From: Protula sp. h YS-2021
Taxonomy: Eukaryota > Annelida > Polychaeta > Sabellida > Serpulidae
Assembly (NCBI GenBank): GCA_949752745.1
Contig: OX457028.1
Location: 28,174,645-28,238,644, forward strand
Direction of reading: 5' to 3'
Length of the DNA: 64,000 nt
Below the pieces are notes generated by a model. The model searched no databases. It was not told where the DNA came from and saw only the letters and a list, made by a program, of their open reading frames with translations. Positions within the stretch are counted from its first letter, which is position 1, and every line of letters starts with the position of its first letter. This document shows positions 1-11,200 of this stretch, piece after piece. Both the position numbers and the translations under genes were made by a program.

Positions 1-466
1 AAAAACCACATCAAGAAAAAAAGAAGTAGATTGGGTTAAAAACCACTTCAAGAACTATGTAAAATGCTTTTAATTTGAATTTGAAAGCTACCCGAAAAGG
101 GATGTTGAAGAAGTTGAGTTTGGACGATTCACGTATTTACCGACATTTACACAATTTTACAAAATTTTTAAAACTTCCACTATTTTGGCATTTTTTTTGG
201 TTATTTGTTGTGCGGTCGGTGTTCGATAGCTCAACTTTCGATTTCTCGAACTCTTCGGAATCTCATGTACTTTTCTCATAACCATTGTTTTTAACTGCTC
301 TTTACTTACTGAATAGTTAGAATACCCCCCCCCCCCCCAAAAAAAAAAAAATTATGTTACCCTTCTCGTTTTCAGCAAAAACTACTGTATTACTAAAATA
401 TTTAAATACCTAGAAGTTTTCCTCGCTTCGTTTTTACTTAGAGCAAGGAAAAATTTGTGTACTTAC
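1..466. other. Intron after the large exon; partial copy of the duplicated-exon flank
   Basis: Bases 1-94 are nearly the same as 4204-4293 and 5104-5195, the sequence just downstream of a type A exon in the transcript. The similarity stops at the GTAGC donor position; the exon itself is absent or diverged. A C-run and A-run lie at about 326-352. I found no further exon. Confidence 0.55.
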
Positions 467-2264
467 GTTGCTTGTTCCAACTCGCCGCTTCTTCTTTTGT
501 TGTACAGCAGCAGCCTTGCTTGAACCAACATTGTAATGTTCTTGAACGTCGCATATTCTGGCTCCTCGGTTTGTTCTAGTTGCTCGTGAATATTTACCAA
601 TTCCGACTTCAGATATGAAGCCAATTTCTCTAAGTCTTCGCTAATTGGCAAGCGGAACTCCTTGTTCATCTGGCGTTCACGGACAACATTTCGGGCCAAT
701 TTGGACACCTTGGGTGTCCACTCCATTTTCATCAGTCGGATGAAGCTTTCACACTCTTTCTTCTCTCTTTGCGTTTCCACCGACTCCTCATTTTTTAAGG
801 CAAAACCCTCTTTAATGTTGGTCATCTTCACAAGATCGAAGCCAATTTTTAGCGCTTCAGTCGGACTTTTTAGATCTTCTTCATCGTCCACATTTCCTTT
901 GGCAATCTGCAGTGCTGCACTGCAGCAGTGATCAAACATAGTGCCGCGGAGACATTCTTTCATCGACAGTGATGAGTTATCAGTTAATACTCTCATCTCT
1001 TGGAGGAAGCGAGCACTTCTGCGCATCCTCTCGCTTGTGTAGTATTTCCTCCTCGTCTTATTGGCTATATTCATGCGCAGCCATTTGTCGCCCAGTCCGA
1101 CAATAATGGGATCTGACTTCGCAATCGCTGTAACATCATCCACTCGCATAATGGGAAATACTTCCTCAACAAGCATTTGTGAGGCCTGGTTGGTAATAAC
1201 TCCCATCAATACATCCGATTTGATGAGCAGCTCTTTGCTCCTCTTGCTTCCACCCAAATGAATGCATTCGTTGCCGTGGCGCTTAAGAGAGCTTGTTTTC
1301 AGCCATTCGAAGCAGAATGGGCAAGGCTGATAACTGGTGCTGTCGAAATTTTCGTTCGAAGCCCTCCTGTTAAGTATTATTTCTCCCAATTTATTTTTCA
1401 TAGTGGTCATATTGTGTTGGTAATCTCCTCGCTGGCGCAACAAACGGCGTAGTTTTTTGGCCTCTTCCACTGATTCTGGATCATTTTTTTCTTCGAGACT
1501 TTTCAAGGTGACAATTTCAGTCTCATTTGTATGGACACTTAAATGTTTCGAAATGTTACTGCTCATAAAAGCGCAAAAACAACAACAGTGAAAGTTATCA
1601 TATATTCTGCTGCTTTTCGTGGCCCGTTCTTGTTCTTGTTTTTTTGTATGTTTCCGTATGAAAATGCCGGGGTTTTTCATACATCTAGTGATTTTTTCTT
1701 CGTCAAGGAGCTTGTGGGAATGCACTAAATTACTAGAAAAAGTTGGTATTGATTCCTGCAAAGTATGGCTTGGTGTTCTCAATTTGTCTGCTTTTTGTGA
1801 GGTCGCCCTTTCTTTACTCCTCGTCTGGTTATTAGTTGATTTGTCAACGGAGTTTTTCTTTTTCTTTCCAGAAGTTGCCCCAGAATGCGTGTCAACTTTT
1901 GTTTCGTCACAATCACTGCTATCGGAACTGTTTTCGATCTCATCCGGTAAATAATCGTCGTCAAAGTCGTGAACAGACATAACTGTGGAATCAAAGTCAG
2001 CGGTTCGTTCGTCAAGCTGAAGAGGGTTCACACCTTTTGTCACCTTTGTTCTTACAGGAATTACAAAGTTGGAATCAACACTGACAATGCTGACTGTACT
2101 TGTATCAAGACACTCTTTCTCCCATGCTGTCTCTATTGGCTTTGAAGGGTGGCTCTTTACTGGAGTGCTTACAGCCAAAGGTGCTTCTATATCTAACTCA
2201 ACACCACAACTGACTGCTTCCATGTTCTCCGGAAAGGCGAGCCTATTAACCTGCACTGTCATTT
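467..2264 (-). CDS. Large exon: acidic region, two zinc-finger motifs, tyrosine-recombinase-like N-terminal half
   Basis: This 1798-nt exon runs from acceptor TTTTTTTTGCACAG to donor GTAAGTAC, phase 1 in and phase 2 out, and encodes 598 codons. The open frame continues upstream to 2343, but that extension includes the polypyrimidine tract and is intronic. In order: an acidic patch (D-F-D-D-D-Y, S-S-D-S-S-D), a basic K-K-K-K stretch, a C2H2-type motif (C-x2-C-x9-H-x3-H), the spacer L-R-R-L-L-R-Q-R-G-D-Y-x-H-N, and a C2HC-type motif (C-P-F-C to H-x4-C). An all-helical region follows and ends at L-L-L-Y-N-K-R-R-S-G-E-L. I recall the spacer and ending from uncharacterised cnidarian and fish proteins. 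The final R-R-S-G-E fits the first catalytic arginine box of tyrosine recombinases. That assignment rests on the right-hand paralogue, which shows the matching C-terminal H-L-G-H and Y motif. Confidence 0.8.
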
Positions 2265-5200
2265 CTGTGCAAAAAAAACAACTGATTACCTCTAGAACAC
2301 CAGATACTGAAGCTTTAAACAAGATTACATTAAAATCTAACATGTGAATTTTTTTTTCGGTTCATTTTCCACACAATTTTCTTTGGTCGCTGTGCTCGAT
2401 TTTTTTAACATGTTTGCTTGAAGTAAGGTCTTCTTCCTCCCCAACCTCCCCCTTTGCCCCAGAAGTGGTTAAGAGACCCCTATTCATCGTGTTTAATAAT
2501 TTCCAAATTCTATGGCCTTTGGTTAACGGTGCGTGCGTTTGTAAGGGGCACAACTGACATTATCGAACGATTTCCAGGAATAATAAAGCCTCATTCATGA
2601 CTGTATTTTACACAATTAAGTGATTCTACCTGATTTTCGAGGTCTCTTTGATTTCACTGAAGCCATTAAATCGTCATGCTCTCGAGTTCTGTCACGAGCT
2701 GGGCCAGCTGCTATACTTCCTGGACGATATACGACATGGGTAATTTTTTATTTATATACCACTATTTTTCGAAATATTATTGGATTCAATTCTTGTTCTT
2801 TGAAAAATTAAAACATAAAAGCAAAAGAAAAATTACTAAAGAATTCTCCGGTTCCGTGCATGTCATTATTCGTGCGGTCAACTATATTTTACTCAATTAA
2901 GTGATTCTACCTGATTTTCGCGGTCTCTTTGATTTCACTGAATCCGCCGAATCGTCACGTTCTTGAGTTCTGTCACGAGCTGGGCCAGCTTCGTCATTTC
3001 CTGTAACAAAAATAGCAAAATATCGGAGTTACGATAAACCGTGATAAGACACGCGTTAGCCTATTTAAATGCCAGCACTTTTCGAAAAATATATTTATCT
3101 TAATTCATATTCTTTTGCATACTTCAACACAAAAAACAAAACAAATTAATCAAAGAATTCTCCGGTTCTGTGTATGTCACTTTCAGCATGGTCAACTGTA
3201 TTCTACTCAATTAACTGATTCTACCTGATTTTCGCGATCTCTTTGATATTACTGAGTCCGCCGAATCGACACGTTCTTGAACATTGTTATGCTCTTGGCC
3301 AGCTTCGATACTTTCTGCAACAAAGAAATATCATATTTATCCGTACTGCGATATAACATGCAACGACGCTCCCTTTTTTAATATTTATATTTATTTGAAC
3401 TTCCGACTTTGAAATGCTCCAAATACAAAAGGCAACAATAAATAACCAAAAAAATATATAAACTGACACACCAAATCGCCCCATTCCTACCCTAAGCCCG
3501 CTACTGAAGCCACGGGTACTTTTATTATTTGACCAGACAGCATAAAGTCATCGTTTCCATATAAATATATATATATATATATGATTGTTTGTATAAAAAC
3601 ATATACTGGGCTACTAATGGTCACTACAGTACACCTTATTTTCGCGGTACTTGAACCTATCGGGTATTGCTTGCGTAATTTACTTTCATCCGACATTCCT
3701 GTTCGATTTTTTTTGCCAAAAATCGAAACTTTGCTCTCTGAAATTATAAACGGTATATTGACAATTGTTACCTGATGGTGGTATTAACTCTCTTTCTTTT
3801 CGTGAAACTGCAATTTCTTTCAGCTCTTCGACAAAAACATCATCATGTCCTAGTTAAAAAGAAAGGAAAAGTAAAAGTCTCTCATGATCTTCTGTTTTAT
3901 TTTTAAAGGCACATTTTTTCCTTTACAATAGGCAAATCCTTAGCAAAAAGAATTTTAACAAACATGTCCTAGGAATTGACCCAACCGAGTTACCAAACAA
4001 GGAATGAGAGAAAAACTCTGAAACGAATACTGTTAGGCCAAAAAATGAAGTTTCTGAAATGAAGTTTGTTTCTGAACGTAATTTTCCGGTTAAAATCTAA
4101 AAAAAAACAGAGAAAAAAAAACAAAAACAACACAAGCATGTCCAGGAACACGGAGAGCAGCCCACGAACGTTCACGCGTACTATTGAAAAGATTCAATGA
4201 AAAAAAACCACATCAAGAAAAAAAGAAGTAGATTGGGTTAAAAACCACTTCAAGAACTATGTAAAATGCATTTAATTCGAATTTGGAAGCTACCTGATTT
4301 TCGTGGTCTCTTTGATTTCACTGAATCCGCCGAATCGTCATGTTCTTTAGTTCTGTTACGAGCTGGGCCAGCTTCGTCATTTCCTGTAGCAAAATATTGG
4401 AGTTACGATAAACCGTGATAAGACACGCGTTAGTCTATTTAAATGCCAGCATTTTTCGAAAAATATATTTATCTTAATTCGTATTCTTTTGCATACTTCA
4501 ACCCAAAAAACAAAGCAAATTAATCAAAGAATTCTCCGGGTGTTTGTATTACAGGTACCGACAATTAACTTGCGTAATTTACTTTCATCCGACATTCCTG
4601 TTCGATTTTTTTTGCCAACAATCGAAACTTTGCTCTCTGAAATTATAAACGGTATATTGACAATTGTTACCTGATGGTGGTATTAACTCTCTTTCTTTTC
4701 GTGAAACTGCAATTTCTTTCAGCTCTTCGACAAAAACATCATCATGTCCTAGTTAAAAAGAAAGGAAAAGTAAAAGTCTCTCATGATCTTCTGTTTTATT
4801 TTTAAAGGCACATTTTTTCCTTTAAAATAGGCAAATCCCTAGCAAAAAGAATTTTAACAAGCATGTCCTAGGAATTGACCCAACCGAGTTACCAAACAAG
4901 GAATGAGAGAAAAACTCTGAAACGAATACTGTTAGGCCAAAAAATGAAGTTTCTGAAATGAAGTTTGTTTCTGAACGTAATTTTCCGGGTAAAATCTAAA
5001 AAAAAAAACAGAGAAAAAAAAACAAAAACAACACAAGCATGTCCAGGAACACGGAGAGCAGCCCACGAACGTTCACGCGTACTATTGAAAAGATTCAATG
5101 AAAAAAAAACCACATCAAGAAAAAAAGAAGTAGATTGGGTTAAAAACCACTTCAAGAACTATGTAAAATGCATTTAATTCGAATTTGGAAGCTACCTGAT

Positions 5201-8200
5201 TTTCGTGGTCTCTTTGATTTCACTGAATCCGCCGAATCGTCATGTTCTTGAGTTCTGTCACGAGCTGGGCCAGCTTCGTCATTTCCTGTAGCAAAATATT
5301 GGAGTTACGATAAACCGTGATAAGACACGCGTTAGTCTATTTAAATGCCAGCATTTTTCGAAAAATATATTTATCTTAATTCGTATTCTTTTGCATACTT
5401 CAACCCAAAAAACAAAGCAAATTAATCAAAGAATTCTCCGGGTGTGTGTATTACAGGTACCGACAATTAAAGAATTATGGAGATAACGTTTCATTGTCAT
5501 TTTTGGCAATTTTTTGAAAACTTTCAAAGTCCCGTTATTTAACAATGGTGGGTTTTTCGGCGCTTCATAAAAAATAACTAGAAAATTGTAGTGCAATATG
5601 AAGATCAAATCAAAACTACAGAAGAGGATTTATTTTGGACAAAAGGTTAAACACCGACCCTTTTAAAATAATAGTGCAGAACCACCCGACAAGGTCGGCT
5701 TGTCTAAAAAACATTAACTTTTAGCACTAAAACGTGCAGTCTGAATGTCTACAACACAAACCTTTGCAAAAATCTTCCGGCAAACTAAATGAACAAGTTT
5801 CAGCCTGCGATTCTTTGATCATTTCCGCAAAGCATTCTCGAATTCTTTGTCCCTCGTTGGTCTGAAATGAATTCACAGTTTGAACAAAAATTTGACAAGA
5901 ATATCTGCTGCGGTAGCGAAGACAAATCCTTGACTGTTCCACTTCGATACTATTTATGTCCACTTTTAAACTCACGCTTCTTTAATTTATTTTGCCAAAT
6001 TGAAAGGCCGAATAATTCCGGGTTTTCAGCCAAATATCTACGACTGTTAACATTCCGACACTCGACATTTAAAATCAGTCGCCGAAGTACTGATTGAACT
6101 CCCATAAGCACTCCTATTTTGCGAAATTTTTTCGCCCTGCTTATAATTTAGTGCCCCTTAAGGCACTAAAAGCCGATTGGATGAAAATCAAAGAGAAGTT
6201 ACATATTACGCTTCAAGTTATCTGAAAAAATGTTTTCTATTAAAGAAGTGGACAGTTGTACGCACTTGGTGCAAATTCAGTCACTTTTACTAATATCTGC
6301 TGAAGCGGAGGAAAAAAAGCATTGACGCAGAATAATTCACACACTAGCCGACACCCACCCCACCAGCAATTCCCTCTTTCCTGCGAACGAGTCATTTTTT
6401 TAACATTTTTCTTATTATTCATTTAACACAACTCGACATATGGCACAATGATCGACAGAATCATCTTCTGGAAAAGGGGTTGTTATCTTATGCAGTGTGA
6501 GGAGCAGGAGCTTTGAATTGTCCCTGACCCAAAACATACCTTTTCCTGTTGCTCACCATCAGTATCGCCAGCACCAGGCACTGAAATTAAAGGCTTTTAA
6601 TTAGAGAACAAAAAAAAAAAGGTTTTCAGTACATCCTTCAACGCCAGTATTAAAAGCTGCAGCGAAACCTCTGTTAATGAACCGCCAATGGAAGTGTTAT
6701 TTCAGGTCTGAATTATCATGATTCCTTGTAACTTCCATTTAAAGATCATCTTAGAATAAAGAATAGTTTTGTGGGCCCCAAAGGCGTTCTTTACATGGAG
6801 GTGTATGACATAGGGTTTACCTTAACACAAATCACTCAGGCACGGGTATTCTGGGCAATAATTCCCTCCTCCGTCGGGAATTATTTGCCACAGAATACCC
6901 GCGCCTCCGTGGTTTCTTTAATTCTTATTAAACATTATTAAATATCAGCTAATATTTTCGTTTATAATCATCATTTATACTTGGTTCATCTCACATAGCT
7001 TGTGTATTGAAAGCTTTTAACTTCCTTTTTATCAATGTTGCAACTGAACCCTTGGGAAAAGGAGAGGTAAATACAAACAAGCATGTCCAAGGGGCTTCTA
7101 GACGTTTCGGCCCAAGACGTTTCGGCCCACATCTGAACTGCCAAGACATTTCGGCCCACTCCCCCCCCCCCCAAGACTTTTCGGCCCAGTTTGCCAAGAC
7201 TTTTCGGCCCAGGTCATTTCGGCCTACTAAAAAAGTTATTCCTTAGAAAGAGTTCAAGATTGAGGCTCATGTATTCATAAGCTATTTCAAGACAGCTGTG
7301 AAATTTTATTTTTCTAACCAACTCCAGCGTCTGATGGCTTTCAACAATTACTTGCTGATCATCCTGGTGTGTGTTGGAATATTTCTCTATTGCAATCCCA
7401 AATGCATTTCTCACACCTACTCTGGTATTTAATGGTTAATTAACTGACTGACTGTCGTGTGTGATGTGCTTTTCTTTGATTACAATTTCCTTACCCTATC
7501 ATCCTGGTAAATACCTCATTCCACCAAATTACATAGCAGTGCCTATTTATCAACTTAGTTATTCAAACAGAATTCCAGGCGACACAGACTCATATATATC
7601 ATTTTATAATTTGTAACAACACGGATAATTCATCGAAGTCAGAATCCAATTGATCAAATCTTCACGAGGCTGCCTATGGCGTTTCAAGTTAATTGCAATT
7701 ACATATCATTGATCTAATTCCTGCATGCTTATAAAGGTTTTTCAGGTTTTCATCAGTTAAAATTACAATCGTTAAAGAAATAGCAGTATAAGCAATCCGA
7801 GATAATACATAACATGCGATTTAAATTCAAATAGGAATAGCTACAGTTTCAATTTATATCAAACTGCACTGCCAATGGCTTTGAAATTATGCATTAACTA
7901 AATGCCTAACACAAAATCAAAACATCTGCAGAATGATAGTTTAGTGGGCCGAAACGTCCTGAGCCGAAAAGTCGTGGGGAAAAGTGGGCCGAAACGTCTT
8001 GGGCCGAATCGTCTATGGGAGTCGGCCGAAACGTCTTGCTTGCTGTCCAAGGACATGACCCAGCCGAGGTACCAAACAAGGAAAGAGAGAAAAATTCTGA
8101 AACGAATACTGTTAGGCCAAAAAATGAAGAATTTGTTTCTGAACGTAACTTTTCAGCCAAAAAAGTGAATATCAGGTAAAAAATAATGTAAATAGGGTGA

Positions 8201-11200
8201 AAATTGAGAAAAAAAAATAGTTAGTTCGAGAACCCAAACTAGACCCAGAAATAATTTAACGAAGCAACTTGCAAATACTAATCATTAATACTTGGGTATG
8301 AACAACAGGGAAAAAATATCGTATGCAACAATCAACGATTTAACTACTCATTCTTGATGTGCAAACTTCATAATGGTACGTACGAGCATACGGATTTGGA
8401 TTCAATCGGCCCTGTATAAAATATTTATGATATAAAATAAAGACTTTCGCATATGGCGCATATTTTTTCCGCGTACACCAGGAAAAGTAACGCTGGTTAC
8501 AAATGCGCCATGGAGAACACCAAATTATCCCTGTAAACAGGTCGTCGGAAAACAGTCGTCGGAGAAAAGTATGAAAAGATATTCCGAAAATTGGTTCAAA
8601 CAGTATTTAAACACTTCAAGTTAAACGCTAAAATAGCTTAAATTTGCCCTTCACAATCCGACAAAGTTGACATGTTAAATCATGTTTGTTTTATTTCAGA
8701 AAAAAATACTTTCTTCAATTTGCTATACATAAAGAAACAAACGTAAAAATGTAAAGCACAATTTCGATAAAATACAGAAAAACTAATTGTGTATCAGTGA
8801 TGTTGAGAACCAAAAAGTGTCCGACCGGACGCCCGCCCCCCCCCCCCCTCCCCACGCTCCCGAACCCGCGGTTCGAAATACAGGACAGTTTGTACAATCG
8901 CACAACTATTAAATTATTTATTAATTCCGATTCATTTGCGAACAAATAAGAGAAAAAATATTAATACTGGGAAAACTAGGAACGTTTGAAGGCCTGACAG
9001 ATTTTCCACATACATTCCCCATACATTACTCTATCACTTATTTTAGCATCTTTGAAAAGCAAACTATTTCTCAAACGGGCTCCTTATGAAGTTTTACTGT
9101 GATTCAATTCACAAATGGCAAATCGAAATTCAACCGAGGAAAATACCATACTCCCAACAGTGGTCTTCTGATATACACTGCAGAACTAACTATCTGAGAT
9201 CTTTGCTTTGGGAATAATTTATTTGTCAGTCGAATAATAGCATACGCCAACAAACAACTGAAATGAGAATATGTAAGTGAGTGCCGAAACTTGCAAAATA
9301 AATGCTAACTAGAAATGAGTCCGTTGCAGCACGTATAGCCCGCCTGCCCCCATTTGTCATAGCCTTGAGAGAAGTTTTCAGGCACATTCTTGACAGAAGT
9401 TAATGACATAAAGCTCAATACGTGTGCATGTACTGAAAAACGTGTTTTTTAGCCTAAGTTCGGGCGACCCTCATGGACTGACAAAAAAAAAGACAAGTTC
9501 GGTCCACAAAATAAAAACTGAGTTGACAGCCCTTCTGCCCTTAAGTTCAGAGGTCAAGGGGAAGTGCAAAACTACGACCCATACGATTTCATTCCATATA
9601 GATTTCAGGTTTATTGAGGCAAAACCCTAGGACAAGCTCAGTCCACGAAACTAAAATCTGCGCTAATAGCCGTTCTGCACCTAAGTTCAGAGGACAATCA
9701 CGGACCGGCGAATGGACCGACGCCGACGAAAAGTGCAGGTGTACAACTACTACCAATAAGTTTTCAATCCATATAGGTTTCAAATTGATTGAAGCAAAAC
9801 CCTAGGACAAGTTCGGTCCACAAAACTTAAAAGATGCACTGATAGCCGCTCTGTGCCTAAGTTCAGAGGTCACTCACAGACCGACGAAAAAACCGACGCC
9901 GGCCCAAAGGAGAGATGCACAACTACAACCCATAAGCTCTTAATCCATATAGGTTTCAGGTTGATTGAAGCAAAACCCTAGGACAAGTTCGGTCAACAAA
10001 ACTTAAAAATTGCGCTAATAGATGTTCTGCCACTCATGTATGAAGTAACAACGGAGCCCAAATTTGTTTTCACCAAATAAGGCTTATTTCATCACATAAA
10101 CACGTTTTTAGGCCTAATATGAAATTTTTGTCTTGGGTCACGCACACACGCACACACACATGCACGGACAAGTCAAAAACATAATAGCCCTTCCGACCAT
10201 TTGTCAATCGTATATCGTTAAGGATGAGTTAACGCCAAAATTAGGGCTAGTTTTTACAACTTGGAACTCTCGCTATGCCTATGCAGAATTCAGGCTTTAC
10301 CATTTTTTGAAGATAAGAAAGTGTAAATTTTTGATAGGGAAACATTTTACGCATTAAATATGAATTGAAAAAGCAGGAGCCCTTTTTACAAATGCTCATA
10401 GGGATAAGTTGAAGCTGCGAAGGTAAAGGTTTACTAAAACTAAAAAGTCTACAGGCAGCAATTCCAAGCTAATAATTCCAAAACCTAAGGGAAATATGTT
10501 CTACGCCTCAAAATGAGATAATTTACGCCAAAACTGCAGACAAAATTATTGATTGAAGATAAAATTTTGCGATATCTACCTGTCTCCAAAACATGTTGTT
10601 GTCATCCTTTCCATAATCAAAGAGAAGTTCTGTGCCAGCCGGGATGTGGTTTCCAAGTGCAAAAATGCAAAGATGCGGGGTTTTGTCAATTTGAACAACC
10701 TTCACTTTGCAGTTTGGCTTTGCGTTGTGCGAATCGTTAATACAACGACCAATGCCCTTGCTATTAGTAGCATCCACACTGAAAAAATATCCGTCAAGTT
10801 TCTCGAATCAAAAATTAACAATACTGAATTTTTATCAATCAAACAGAGGTTAATTCATATCTGATACAGGCTGCGAAACTTTAGTTTTTTTTTTCAAGAT
10901 GGATAAAGTATGTGCTCTTTAGACTTAGGTCTTGATAAATATCTATATTTATGCGAAGCCTTTTTGAAATGCTGCAATGTGTAAATAGTATTTAACAGCA
11001 GTGTTGCCACTCACTTTGCCATGAAAAAAGTATAAAAAAAGTATTTTTAAAAGTATTTCAAAAAAAAAGTATAAAAAAAGTATTTTTTAGGGCAAAATTT
11101 TTCGGCTGGCGCCTTCGGCGTTCGCATTTATTTCTGAACATTACATTGCGGTATGTAATCTGAAATCATATAGCAGGTTAATACATTCAAATATCGTGAC

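Noticed and set aside
95..440. Next exon of the left gene
   Set aside because: All three frames have stops close to the possible acceptors at phase 2, so the next exon is probably beyond base 1.
2265..2343. N-terminal start at 2343 for the large exon
   Set aside because: This stretch contains the polypyrimidine tract and CAG acceptor that end at 2265; it is intronic in the model.
5426..5608. Possible extra exon of the SET gene
   Set aside because: The frame is open, but no acceptor and donor pair in the right phase was found, and the chain is complete without it.
7214..7414. Protein fragment on the minus strand inside the 9-bp-flanked element
   Set aside because: It looks slightly protein-like, but no motif, acceptor or start supports it as a gene; it is kept only as a possible transposase remnant.
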